Below the pieces are notes generated by a model, which was not told the DNA's origin, searched no databases, and saw only the letters and a list, made by a program, of their open reading frames with translations. Of a DNA stretch of 64,000 nt, positions 36,218-48,300 are shown in pieces. The DNA is from Zarea fungicola (taxonomy: Eukaryota; Ascomycota; Sordariomycetes; Hypocreales; Cordycipitaceae). Location of the stretch: the NCBI GenBank assembly GCA_900169235.1, contig FWCC01000298.1, positions 62,001 through 126,000 of the forward strand. Reading direction: 5' to 3'. Within the stretch, counting starts at the first letter, position 1, and every line of letters starts with the position of its first letter. A program made the translations under genes and the position numbers.

Positions 36218-37236
36218 TTATTCCTCGATTGGAATGAAACAGTTTTCTCTTGGGCTGTAGTAGACTGAGTAAAACATTCCCTGACTAGTCACCATCATCA
36301 GTCTGTTTCGAGGAAAAGGAACAACCTCTGGCTCTACGTCTTGCAAAGAAAAGAGGGTCTCGTCAGCCGGTTGCTGCTGTCCAAGTCCATATTCGTATCC
36401 TCTTGTAACGCCGACTGCTTCGGAATGAGTGGCGTGATTGGCGGCGAGCAATATAGCCGTGGCCTGATCTCGAACTCCTGTGGACAATTTCCGTCACATA
36501 AGCATATACTGGCCCCAAAAAATTGGAAAGAAGAAAGAAGAAAGAAGTAAAAGCACTCACTCCAGTTAATATCATTGATAATAGTCGGCCTCGCTGGCTT
36601 CCAAAATGCCTTGAGGACATTCGTGAGGGGATCATCACCGTTTGCCCAGCCCAGGCTCACTTCCACCACTTTGATTCTCACAATCTCACCCTCGAGGAAC
36701 TTTCGCGTCGAGAGATTGATAAACTCCCTGTCCCCGTTGACGGTGGTGTTTAGCCAGGTGAGCTCCTCCCCGTTCCCAAAAAGGGCCTGGGAGACGATGC
36801 GGATGAGGAAGTACCAAAAGATGAAGGGGTAATCCCAGTCCCAGCGGACTCCAACGCGGGCCATGATCTTGGCTTGTTCGGAGTAGTATGATCTGTAAAG
36901 TAAGTGGAAGAAAGAAATCTCCTTTAGCGTTTGCTTGCTTAGTTGTAGGAGAAAAAAAGCTGTGTAATGTCACGCAAAGACATGCAGAAAGATATGGGGA
37001 CGGGGGAGCTATACATACTTTAGACACACGTGCGTAACCGTCCCAAACAGGTATTCCGTAATGCGAGACTCGGGACAGCGAACTACATGTGGAATTCCAA
37101 AGCTTGCAAGAGAATATTCCGGCGGTACACTGATATCCGCCGCGACGAGCGTGGCATCTGCCTCGTCGGGAGGAAGCATTGGCGCCACGACATAATAGTA
37201 CAGATCTGGTAGTTGTTCCGGCAGCCCCCCAGACAT
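36218..37236 (-). CDS. Unrecognised protein, 269 residues
   Basis: Three exons on the minus strand, 37236-37019, 36892-36561 and 36477-36218, all with good GT-AG junctions (donors GTATGT and GTGAGT) and an unbroken 269-codon frame. This makes a real gene likely. I do not recognise the family. The N-terminus is acidic and hydrophobic (LPDLYYYVVAPMLPPDEADA). A central segment has aromatic-rich WDWDYPFIFWYFLIRIV, which could be amphipathic or membrane-facing. The rest looks globular (FLEGEIVRIKVVEVSLGWA), and it ends IPIEE. No catalytic motif stands out and there is no signal peptide. Confidence 0.75.
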
Positions 37237-37884
37237 ATTTTTTTTTTTAAAAATAGGAAAGAAAGAGAGTTTAAATTTGTTTGTCTTTGTTTAGAAATGC
37301 TGTTATGTGCGCGTTGGTTGGCTTGTGTGTGACTCTGGGGACACTGTGGGTGTTTGGGAATAGCGCGGCGGCCGGCCATAATTTATAGCCCTGACAGGCC
37401 ATGGCTGTGTAACATGAAAATCATATCTGCTAGGGCGAAGCTAAGCACGGCCCGGTGAATAAAAATATGAAACGTACTAGGTCAAGTGGCCTACTCATCT
37501 CATCGGTTGCGCGGGAGGGCTCAAATCCTGTATAACCCTTGACGTTGTTGCTGGCGCCTCAAGATGAACTCTCCCTCCACTCCTCGCCTTGCTCCCCCTT
37601 CCCTTTCTTGAAATGGCATAATGACTATCGAATGAGATTGAACAGCCTTGTCTCAAAAGTCAAATACCACTTCATCACAAAACAACGCCTTTGTGAAGCC
37701 GTGGTACAGAGTCTAGGGCAGTCCTGGTTTGTCACTGGCGTCACCTCACTGGTCGCTCACTTGTAGCTCAATTCACAACTACACACTAAAAATAACGGGT
37801 CAACCCATATTGAAAGCATAAGTATAAGCATATATTAATATAACGTCATTAATATAGCCTGGCAAGGAGAAAATAAAAGATCTA
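37237..37884. other. Intergenic, no gene seen
   Basis: 648 bp between two minus-strand genes, including the promoter of the unrecognised gene and the GH92 3' region. A T9A5 run lies at about 37240-37252. A stretch near 37505-37530 resembles a tRNA B-box but lacks a cloverleaf. Confidence 0.5.
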
Positions 37885-40358
37885 CTACATCTTCGCCGCA
37901 AAGCTCGGCGGTCTGTCCTCCAGCTTCGTTCCCCAATTCGACTCTTTATCCCCCAGCACCAATTCCAATGTCCAGCCTTCCGTAAAGAATTCATGTCCAA
38001 TCCATGACTTTGTCCACGCTTTGCCATTCACCTTTGCACTCTGGATATAAATGTTCTTATACCCGGCATCAAAGTTCTCGTTCCGTACCGTCGCCGTCTT
38101 GCCTGTCTGTGGGCTCTTGATGCGTACTTGTTCGAAAAAAGACGGGCTGATGAGGTATACATTTTGCCCAGCGACAGGGAAGAGCCCGAGAACGGAGAAG
38201 AAGAGGAACGAGCCCATGGCGCCTGAGTCGTCGTTGCCGGGGAGGCCGCCGGGGGCCGAGTTGAAGGACTTGGGAATGTAAGTGTGGATGCGGGCGGCCG
38301 AGAGCGCGGGGCGGCCTGCATAATGATAGAGGTATACAGTGAGAAAGACTGGCTCGTTGGATATGTCAGCGAGGCCAACGGTGTGAAAGTAGTCGAGACG
38401 CTTGATGAATGCCTCGTCGCCGCCGAGGAGAGTGATCAAGGCTGATGTTGAGTGAGGCACGTAACTGAAAAAAAAATTAGTTAAAATCTTCCAGCAAATT
38501 TCTACGAGAAGGGGGATACTTGCAAGAGATATTGCCATACGCTGGCTTCAAACGTCTCACTCGGGTTTGTAGTCAGAGAGCAAAAGCTGGCGAGCGCAGA
38601 ACACGCAATGGGATCCTGGTATCCCCACGTGCCATTCTGGTACTTGGGCTGGAAGAACCCCCGAAATCCGGTATCCGTCCCATTGATCAAAGACGTCTGG
38701 TCCTCTTTCCATAGGTTCATCCAGTTGGTGCTCCGCTTCAAGTACTTGGCCTCCACATCATGCTTGCCCATACCGCCTGCCATTGTCGAGATGCAATAGT
38801 CATCATAGGCATACTCCAGGGTTCGCGAAATACTTCGAGAGTTGGTACCGAAACCTAGCGGATCGTAGTCGAGATATGGAATGTAGTTGAGCTTCTTCCA
38901 GCTCTGCAGGCCGCCCCGGCCATGGATTGACCACTCGAGCGGCTCGTCCTCGGCGTCAGTCATGACGGCTTGGAGGGCAAGTTCCCAGTCGATTGAGCTG
39001 GATAAGTTCTTGTGGTAGGCATCGGCGATGACGACATCAGCATTGGAGCCGCCCTGTGTCCAGCCACTGCACATGGACATGTGGCAGTCGGGCAGCCAGC
39101 CGTCGTGCTTGTAGATGTCGAGCAGCGCCTGCACCATCTGCGCCTGGGCATCTGGGTCAATGACAGTGAGGAATGGATGTTGAACCCGGAATGAGTCCCA
39201 CATGCTACTCATCTCAATTAGCAACGTCCCTGGCATGAAATGCAATCGTTGCTAGCTTATTAAGCCTTCTCACCAATAAAAAGAATCAAAGTACGGTCTG
39301 CCAGTATCCCAGTGCGGGTTCTCGCCTGTATAGTTTTGCGGCGATATCATGTTTCGATACGCTCCACTCCAGAAGCTCTTTAGTACATCTTCACTTGCGC
39401 CGCCACTCTTGACCTCAATAGGACTCAGCTTCGCCTGCCATGCAGTTTTGGCTTCCGTGACCAGCCGGCTAAAGTCAGTGTCCGGGCTCGGGATCTCAGT
39501 CTCTGCACTTTGACACGCCTGCTCATTGCTCTTGAAGCTGATACCCATGCGTGCCGTGACAGTGCGATCTTTCTTCGTCGTGAAGCGTACAAAGCCGCCA
39601 GCTTCAATGTAAAATAGATTGAAGCCGCGCGTGACGTAGAGTTGCTTGGGTTCGGTCCCCGCGCGGTTGTTCACCCAGACGCCGGTATCATGGATATCGG
39701 CGCCGAAGAAATCGACACAAAAGTGCAGCACATACGACCCGGCGCCGAAGCTGGGTAGAAACGTCCCGTTGCCCGTCATCCGGCCCGTCTTGTCATCGAC
39801 ATGAATCGAGGCATTCTGCCGGCTCTTCCACAAATCGGTCAAGTCTAGCATGATGTGCGGATGCTCGCCGTTGCCCTCGGGGAACGTAAACTGGTACAGC
39901 GCCGCACGTTCTGAGACGGTCATCTCGGCGCGGATGCCAGACATAAGATCAATGGAAAAGTGGCCAATCTCAGCCTTGACCGAGGCATTGACATAATGCA
40001 CCTTGCGGTCGTCGATGCGGTACATGCACCCATCGAGCTCGTCCTCGCGGCAGAGCTGGGGAAACAAGGGGAAATTGCCCAGACTGGGGTTGCCCCCCGT
40101 GCCACTGTCGTGGACGCTCGAGAAGCCCGTCACGTTGCTGCCGTCGAAGCCGAAGCCTCCGGTATTTTGGCCGTCGACATCGGCGACAGCCTTGGCCAGA
40201 CCGTATGGGAGCGTTGCGCCGGAAAAGACGTTTCCGCCCGCTTGGGAGCCGATCAAAGGGTCGACATAGGATAGCGAGCTGAATGTCCGGCAGAGTACAG
40301 CGGCGGGTAGCAACAGGACTGTTGTAAGTGAAAGGGAGCTTGGACTTGAATTCCACAT
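37885..40358 (-). CDS. Secreted GH92 alpha-mannosidase
   Basis: Three exons on the minus strand: 40358-39274, 39204-38506 and 38464-37885; 787 residues. A hydrophobic signal peptide (LSLTTVLLLPAAVLC) leads into the GH92 N-domain (YVDPLIGSQAGGNVFSGATLPYG, GFSSVHDSGTGG). The (alpha/alpha)6 barrel follows: NPHWDTGRPYFDSFYC joined to MWDSFRVQHPF, CHMSMCSGWTQGGSNADVVIADA, GLPGNDDSGAMGSFLFFSVLGLFPVAG. GH92 enzymes are calcium-dependent exo-mannosidases, mostly alpha-1,2, acting on N-glycans or mannan. Many Asn-X-Ser/Thr sites fit secretion. The second junction is odd: the natural donor after YLLQ is out of phase, and a frame-keeping model needs a 41-nt intron (38505-38465) that leaves five extra residues. 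The first junction is clean. Confidence 0.9.
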
Positions 40359-41313
40359 TGTGACGCGCTAGATCTTGGATCGCGAATTGGACCAAACCTC
40401 AGCATCTGTGGTAAAAAATTCCAAACGGAAAGAGGGGAAAGCAGTGTAGGAAGAACCAGTGGTCCGTAGACCTTGGAAGAGGATCAGCGTGCGACTCTCT
40501 TAATGATTTCTTCCTGCCTATAGCAGAAAATTGGCAGTTTGCCGGACGTCATGCGGGGAAAGACAGGGTTGTATTCCCCTATGTAACCATAGAGTCGGGG
40601 TAATGGGATTAACAGGACTAATGTGGGATTACATGAATATGAGAAAAATCCAACTCAAATATATCAGAAGAAAGCAAAGGAGTCAAATATTTCTTATGGC
40701 GGGCTGGCAGAGCCCTTATTTCCTGCAAGTCGTGCGACACCGTAGGCTCGTTCCATCGCTGGATCTATCAACCTCTCTGTATCGATTGCTTCAGTAATGA
40801 GTGGTATCTCACCCAAGCACTGCAACTGGTAGCTACAGTTGTACCGTCACAGTCCGTTGTGACGTATTTATACGACAGTGTTATTCGCATGGCCATTGCC
40901 TGGTTGAGCATGCAAGGATGCCCCCCGTCGGCGGACTATATTCAGGGTGTTGCTGACGGAACTTTGCTTATAGTGTATTCTTATAGACGCCAACTACCCC
41001 CAATCGCCGCAAAAGTTGAACTTTTCAAACATAGTGCCTCCAATGTATATAAACAAAAACAAACAAACAAACAAACAAACCATTCCCCAATACTGTAATC
41101 CCATGTCATGATGCTCTAAGATTTTAAATATCCCTCGGACCGAGGGATCTTACTTACAATTTTGCGCCCTGGCTTGGAGCAAATCCATGCTATGCTCAAC
41201 AAGCCGCTCTTGGCCAACATCAGCTTTTGATTTATGTGAGATGCGTATAATGCCTCACTCCCAACAAAAGATCTTGCCTCTCTTCGACAGAATCTCCCTT
41301 TCCATCTTCGGTT
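40359..41313. other. Intergenic with AAAC microsatellite
   Basis: 955 bp containing the GH92 promoter and sirtuin 3' region. An (AAAC)n microsatellite lies at about 41051-41080. No gene recognised. Confidence 0.5.
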
Positions 41314-42335
41314 TTATCGTCGCAGAAATTCGCCGTCTGCTTGCTTTGTGCCGATTACAGGCTCGAGCAGTATGGGAAGACAAGCGGCGGCGTCTTGCCC
41401 AAAAGCAAAGTCATGAGCTTCTAATTTCTCAAGTTCTTCTTGCCTTTCGGCGTCGGGGTTGATTATTGCAACAACGGCTCCATGATCGCGTGCGTCTTCG
41501 ATGTAACCTGCCGCAGGAAACACTTGTGCCGATGTGCCAATGACTAACATGAGATCCTGCTGTTGGTCAGTAGTATTCTTTATCGACAACTGCTTACGTG
41601 CAAAACAATTGTCCTACCACTTTGTCTCTATTTAACCACTGTTCAATGTCGAACAGCATAGCTTTGTCTAGTTTTTCGCCAAACCAGACTACGCCAGGTC
41701 TTTGTATGCCAACATGACACTGGGGGCATTTGGGGAGTTCATCTTCCTGGATGTGTCTGATGCGGTGATAGGGGTCTAGGAGCGGAAGCGTCTGACCAAC
41801 TGGGGCATCCATGGAGGCTTCAATCAAGGCTTCGCAGAACGGGTCATCGTAGTTGCCAAACTGCATCCAGTGGCAAGTCTCGTTATGGCATTTGATGTCG
41901 AATAGTGAGCCATGAAGTGTGCGTAACTGTGGAAGAGGATAGCCGGCACGTTGCGAGAGATCTGAGTGGATTAGCCTGAAGCCATGAAAATGAAACTCGT
42001 GGAATAGCGCGCATACTGTCAACGTTTTGGGATAGACATAGAACATCCGGGTTTGCTTTAGCCAAAGCAGCCAGTGCCCGGTGGCCCGCATTCGGCTGGG
42101 CCTTTAAAGACAGGTGTCGACGATAGCCGTAAAATAGCCAAACAAGGCCAGGGTCGGTTTTGAAAGCCTCCATGGTTGCGAGACGAGTGGCATCGTGGTG
42201 GCGCCAGTATCCGCCTGCACCACGGAAGGTTGGGAGACCAGATGCAGCCGATAGACCGGCTCCACAAAGTATCAGGATCCGTCGACTGGACTGAAGGACG
42301 CGATGAAATGCCTCTACATCGTTATGTGGCGGCAT
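41314..42335 (-). CDS. SIRT5-like NAD-dependent protein deacylase (sirtuin class III)
   Basis: Three exons on the minus strand: 42335-42017, 41961-41618 and 41556-41314; 301 residues. The sirtuin NAD site GAGLSAASGLPTFRG, the SQNVD motif, the catalytic histidine in TLHGSLFDIKC, and four zinc cysteines (KCHNETC and KCPQCHVG) are all present, as are VVWFGE and VIGTSAQVFPAAGYI. The YGYRR segment carries the Tyr-x-x-Arg pair that in SIRT5 binds negatively charged acyl groups, so desuccinylase or demalonylase activity is more likely than deacetylation. I started at ATG 42335 (MPPHNDVEAF); an in-frame ATG at 42416 adds 27 residues that could be a targeting sequence. The loop before the zinc cysteines carries a family-like long insertion. 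Confidence 0.9.
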
Positions 42336-45300
42336 TGCGGATAACAGGTTCCCCGGGTACTCTATCGCCTCTAAAAAGAGAAGGCGACAAGTGGTGGATA
42401 TGGTAGCGAAGCGCAAAGAGCCAAAGTTGTCTAGTTTGTGAGTGAGAACGGGTCAAGCCAAGTCCACCAGCCGGCAGCAAGATGGGTACAAAGCAGAACG
42501 AGACAGGAGAGACCAAACGGAGAACTTTGCAGATTCGGGATTGTTTTTTTTTTATTTGCGGTGAAGAGGGCTGATGGTGGGATCAAGGCGCAGCAGCAAT
42601 GCCGCAGTAGTTATGGGGATTGGTGCGGGTGGGCAGCGCAGCCGGCCGGTTGTCGGAATCCTGTAAGAGACTGTGGAACATCCAAGGAGCCTGGGCCTCT
42701 GGCATGGCGGTAATAGATGGGGAGAAACAGCAGAACTGGAAGCTGAAGCCGAGAGAAACAAGTCTGTAGATACAATGCGGTGTCCAAGGATGAACAGTGT
42801 GTACGGGTGGTGGATATGGCCGGAGCGGTGTTTTCTGGATCAAGGACAGGGCAGACTTTTATTAAGCATTGCGGGAGATTTGCCACAGATGAACGGGGCC
42901 GCAGTGGCAGGGCTGGCCGCAATGCTACCAAGAATTAGCTGGAGCTGGACAACGGGAGTAGCAACCGCTACATACGCCGCTCTTTTGTGTAATTGGAGTG
43001 TGTATGTCGGTGCGCTGCGACACTCCCCGCCCAGTATTGATGCCTCACGGTACGGGGCTGTTTGTGACGAAGGAACAGATGTACTTGTCCTGTTTGGCAC
43101 GGATGTAAGTCGTTTGAGTTGGCAGCTGGGATGGGCACAGATGAACAAGCTGAAGTTTGTATAATACGAAAGACTGGTGCCGGCGGATTGTGTCAAGTGT
43201 ACATGGACGAAGCATCAGCGAACAGAGTAAGTGGTGGCACACAAAGCAAAGAGTTGTAGGACAATACTCTCCGCTGGTTCAGCCGCGAGATATGAAAACG
43301 ATAATGCTGGGAGGATAATCAACGGTGATGGTGGAGTAAGAAACGAGGCGCAACGTTCGAGACCAGACGACAAACGAGTTGCATCGCAGAGCACAACGCA
43401 CCTAAATGGTTGATAGGCCCCAGGTAACTCACTGTCGGCGCTCCTGCTACGGAGTACCTACTCAGCAACTAACTACGATGCCACCAGTGCCCGTCAAGGG
43501 AAAATATGGGAGATGGTGCAGGAAGCGAGCAACAGTGTGGAGGGGCGGGGCCGAACAATGGCAGGGGGGGAGTTCCAAAAGGGTGTCGACCAAGGTTGTA
43601 CTAAAAATACAGAGGGGCAAAACCCGATGTGGATGGAGGGGTTTACCAGGCTGGTGATTTATTAGCGCTGCTTGTCCAGGCCAGGTCCAGATTTCCTTTT
43701 TTTACTGCTCATCTACAGCCACAGGGGGGTAAGTTAAACGGTCCGCCAGCCGGGGTGCTGAACATGCCACGCTTGGGGCAAGCCACTGCAGAACTTGGTC
43801 CAAGACCTCGCTGAAGTACCTGAAGCACAGGGAGTATATCCACTACCTGTACACGTACTACACGTACCGCCTAGATGCTACCCACAGGTGGCTGGCTGTG
43901 CCTACCTCTGAGGCAAGCAGCGGAGGCAGTTACCGACGGATGCCCAATTGGATTGGTATCCGATGCGGCGTTGCAGCTCCTGCCTGCTGGCCGCGTTTGT
44001 CGCTCCCGAAATGCCCGTTTGACTCCTTCACTCTTCAGGTGCCTAACTGCATCCATACTTTGCCATTTCACCAAACAAAAAAAAAAACCCCTTTCGATTT
44101 TATCCATCATACCTCATAGTGTTGCCGCGGTTGCTCCACCTTCCTCAGTAACTCGCCGGGAACAAACATCAGCCTGTGTGTTAATCCAAGTATAACGAAA
44201 CGCACTCCATATTGCTTGTCAACATACTTCAAAACTGCTTTATTCTTCTTGTTTTTTTTTTTGCCTGTCAAAGAAGGAAATAGTGCCAAGTTTTTGGATT
44301 CTGACCTGACATGTCTCTTACTAGTGATACTATAGTCTTTCATGCAACCAACCTCTCGTCTGCATTAATAGGGTGCTAGGTGCCAACCGAAAACCGCTTG
44401 CCTATTTCCAGCCATGGCTGCTGCGGTGTGCCGCACGTCAGCCATGCAGACCAGGGCTCTGTTGCCTGACAATGCATGCCATTGCGCAAATCGTTTCCCC
44501 TGTGAGAATGAATCATACAAAACTGATCGACTCTCGGTTCAAACACGATCATGTGAGTGTAACAACCAGAGGCGTGTCTGCTCCCAGACGGACCAGTCCC
44601 GACTAAGCCACCCAAACAACTTGGCGGGCAATCTCAGGATTGAGTTCACCGCTTCACCGAGCTCACTTTGTTCATTCTATGCTATCTACTACTCAGTCTA
44701 CTGACTTTGCCGACAAGTGCCAGCAAATACCAGTACGCGTCATCGCAAAAAGAGGACCACTTTCTCACTCGCTCCAGCAAAAGGCTGTCGCTGACGGTTC
44801 CAGTTTGGTATTCCAACCTATCACGGTTCAGCCCATCAGGCATCATAAATAGAATACCCAGTCTCAACCATTGTCGAATAGTGCAATTTCCCGGGTTGTG
44901 AAGCTGACCCGCAGCCTCGTGTTTGCGATTTGGGGCTTGCACACCCAAAACAAGCCCCTGTCACTGCCAAAGGTGAAAACCCCTGACAACACATGAGGCA
45001 AGTACACAGATACATAGAGTTACCAATGGCATGCCCAGGCAATCTTGACGGCAACGGCGACACCCACGATGAACGAAAAAGTAGTCTCGCAAATAACTAC
45101 CCAAATCAATGTCATCAGTCACCAGAGAAGGCGCAAAAGTGTAGTAAGTAGCCTTGAACTTAAACATGGGACCAACCTGGATCGACATCAGCACCATAGC
45201 AGAGCAATACGAAGTCTAGGGCTTGGCCCGTGAGTTGCTTCATTGCTTCAACATGTCAGCAGTCTCTCACTGCCAATGCAGAGACCCGAATAGGAAGATG

Positions 45301-48300
45301 ATACTCCATTTCGACTAACACATTGATTTTGGCCCCAGTGCATCACCCATTAAGTCACCCGAGGTGATGCCCAGGTGTAAATTTTTAATGCATGAAATGC
45401 CTTGTAGTGAGAGAGTATAATTAAATGACCGCCGCCGCTGTTGTCCATAGCGCGGGAATATTGCTGCCCACTTAACGCCATCTTTACAATCTCGAAGCTG
45501 TGTCTCTGACAAGCTTGAAACGGCAAAGAACTAACCAGCTGGCGTGAGCTCCGAAGCCTATTTCGAAACCGAACCGACAAATTTCAATGCCCATCATGCC
45601 TATTAAACAAGGGAAGACATACATGTGAAATATCCACAGGCGTGTATTCCGCCGACGTCACCGTAGTTTCAGGTACCTCTTCGGCCGCGTACAGCCTTTA
45701 TCTTCTCCAAGGAGGCTTTGAGGCAGGCAGCTTGCTATTAGCTGATTCAGGTTATGCAAATAGCAAATGCCAACAAAACGCGGTGGCCGAGGCTTCGAAT
45801 ATGTAGTTCGTAGTGGAGAGAGCTCAGATAAAACTAATTAAGTAATAAACCTGCATTTGTCGCGGCCGAATATCAAATGTACGAATACTACTGTGTATCA
45901 AACTACGTACTTCTCCTTCTTTAACCTCTCGTGGTTGATTGCGCGAGAAACACTTTCTTTCACATAGAATATATGCGATTGAGAATTATTGACTTGATTA
46001 ATTCAGTATTGGCCACTGAAACCCTTGAGAGCACACTAAATATTCCCCCAATACCCATATGCTGGTCCTGATTCCGCCGTTTTTTCTACTCTAACTCCTC
46101 ATCACATCTACTGTCAGCCCGCCGCCCAATATATTAAAACCCAGGAGCATGAGCTTGAAAAATGACACTTTGAAGAAGGCGGCGCTACCAATAGGACCGG
46201 GGCTTCAATACGATCCGCAACCGCCGAGTATCGCCACCGTGATGAGGATACTGAGGATCTCTGTCTCTACTTTGTTCAGGATTTTGACAGTCAGACAGCC
46301 AACGACTTCTCCCAAGCCGACAGTCGTGACATCCGCGACCTCCGTGATATCCCCCGCGAGAAAGGCGTATACTGTAATGAATGACAAGCCGTAGAGCGCC
46401 TCTACGAGGTGCCCATATAACGTACTGTCCCAGCTTGGCCAAATGACGAGACAAACAGCGGTCCAGTATGCCCCAAGCATTAAACCGTAAATTAAAACTC
46501 TGGTACCAAGCTACGCAGGTCTTGAGAAATTCTCGGGCCACAATTTCCTGTGCCACTGTCTCATGCTTTTTTTCTCACCAATGCCAGATGCCTGACCTTG
46601 CTCAAGCAAAAGCTACCGGAGCCTTTCCTGTGATGCTCACCGACCCAGCTAGACTATTCTATAAGGGGGCACTGCAAATAAGGCTCTAAGCTACCAGAAG
46701 CCCTGCGCAGCTCTCTGAAAACGGTACAAAACCGAGGCCGTCCGTGAAAGACACTCGTTATAATGGAACAATCTCGATCTCAAGAAAGTTGTGAAGAAGC
46801 CTCCGGATAAGAGCCTCTGGGAGTGCTCCCAAATCCTCACGGAAAGGGCCTCTTTGGCCTCTTAGTCCCGGTGAAAGGACAGATAAAACTATGAGGACAA
46901 GCTCTACCTTGCAGCCCGGGACACCCGAGCTACGAAGCATCGTGAAGGGACCCCCCCGGGCGCTGCCAAGGACACATTAAAAAACCGAAAAATAAAGAAA
47001 TGCTGCTTCATTTGCCAAAATTCGGAGGGATGAAAACCAAATTCCGGACCGAAAGTGTACCTAGTCTCACGATTAGTGGAATGAGATGAATGGTTCGGTC
47101 TCGTCAGAGGGAGCTGTGAAGGAAGGGGCAGTCAAGCTTAAACATTGGTAGTACCTCGATAACGTTACCAGTAGAGACATGTGAGCAAAACCAAGTATTT
47201 AAGTGATTTAGTTCTATATTAATTTGTAAAAATAACTGAGGGAAAAGGGAAAGAGAAATCTTTGCTATCAAGAACCAAGGCGTTGAGTACAGTTCCTAGC
47301 TCCAATGGATGAATAGAACGTTCGAGTACACCGCGCTGGAGGCCTGGGCCGACGCGACATCTGATACACCTGTAGCTGTCACTTTATACTCGTGCTGCTG
47401 ATTATGCAATACCACATATATGCACAAAAGAGCCGACAGTTACGACTGGCGAGGACTGGGGCAATCCTGTCGGGCGAGATCGGTGACATGCGCATCATAT
47501 CGAAATGAAGCCATTCTTGCAATGACGCTGACGACTTTTGTTTGAGCTAAATACATCATCCGTGGAGTTTCAGCATTAGTGTCGAAGAGGCTGAGTACAC
47601 TGTTGTGATCATAATCCTCCACCTAGAGTACTGGTACCATTAAATCGTCATATGCGGTGGATGAACTGGATAAACCACAAGCGGGCAGGAAGCGTGAGAT
47701 ACACTTGCAGGGGTCTATGGAGTACAATCAAATAAAAGCATAACCATAATGGGTTTACCCATTCCTAGTCTTGAATGGACAGAATTACTGCCGTCCAAGA
47801 TGGGTGTTCAGTTCATGACAACCAGACACTTGCGTGCTCAAGCATGACATCTGTTGCACACGCTGTTGGAATACGTTTTACATTGCGACGAAAACACGAA
47901 AGCAGTAACTACAGGCGTAGAAAGTGTCTCACATGATGCGCCCTTCACCGTTGCCACGGCACACTGCCTTGTTCAAGACAACACAAAAGCGGCAGATTGG
48001 TGGTGGATGTCCGCTGACAATGGACTGCGGGCCGACTGGAATGAAAGTGAACGGCCGCCTGCAACCGATATGGTGCTTGAAACAGCTCGACACCAAGATT
48101 CCTCGCTTAATGTGAAACATGGCAAAGAAACTCCCCCAAAGGTATTAGTCGCCGAAAGTGGGCATATCGAACATTGGAAGGGTCGTTCGATTGAGTTCAA
48201 TGTGACAATGGATTGTATATTTTTGTCTTAGTGGTTGGAAGTGAGCCGACGTATTGGAGTGGTGTGTTGTTTATTTGCGACAAAGTACGCGGTCGCACCT

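Noticed and set aside
42673..43164. 163-codon plus-strand frame upstream of the sirtuin gene
   Set aside because: No recognisable motif, codon use unlike the neighbouring genes, and no splice-linked extension.
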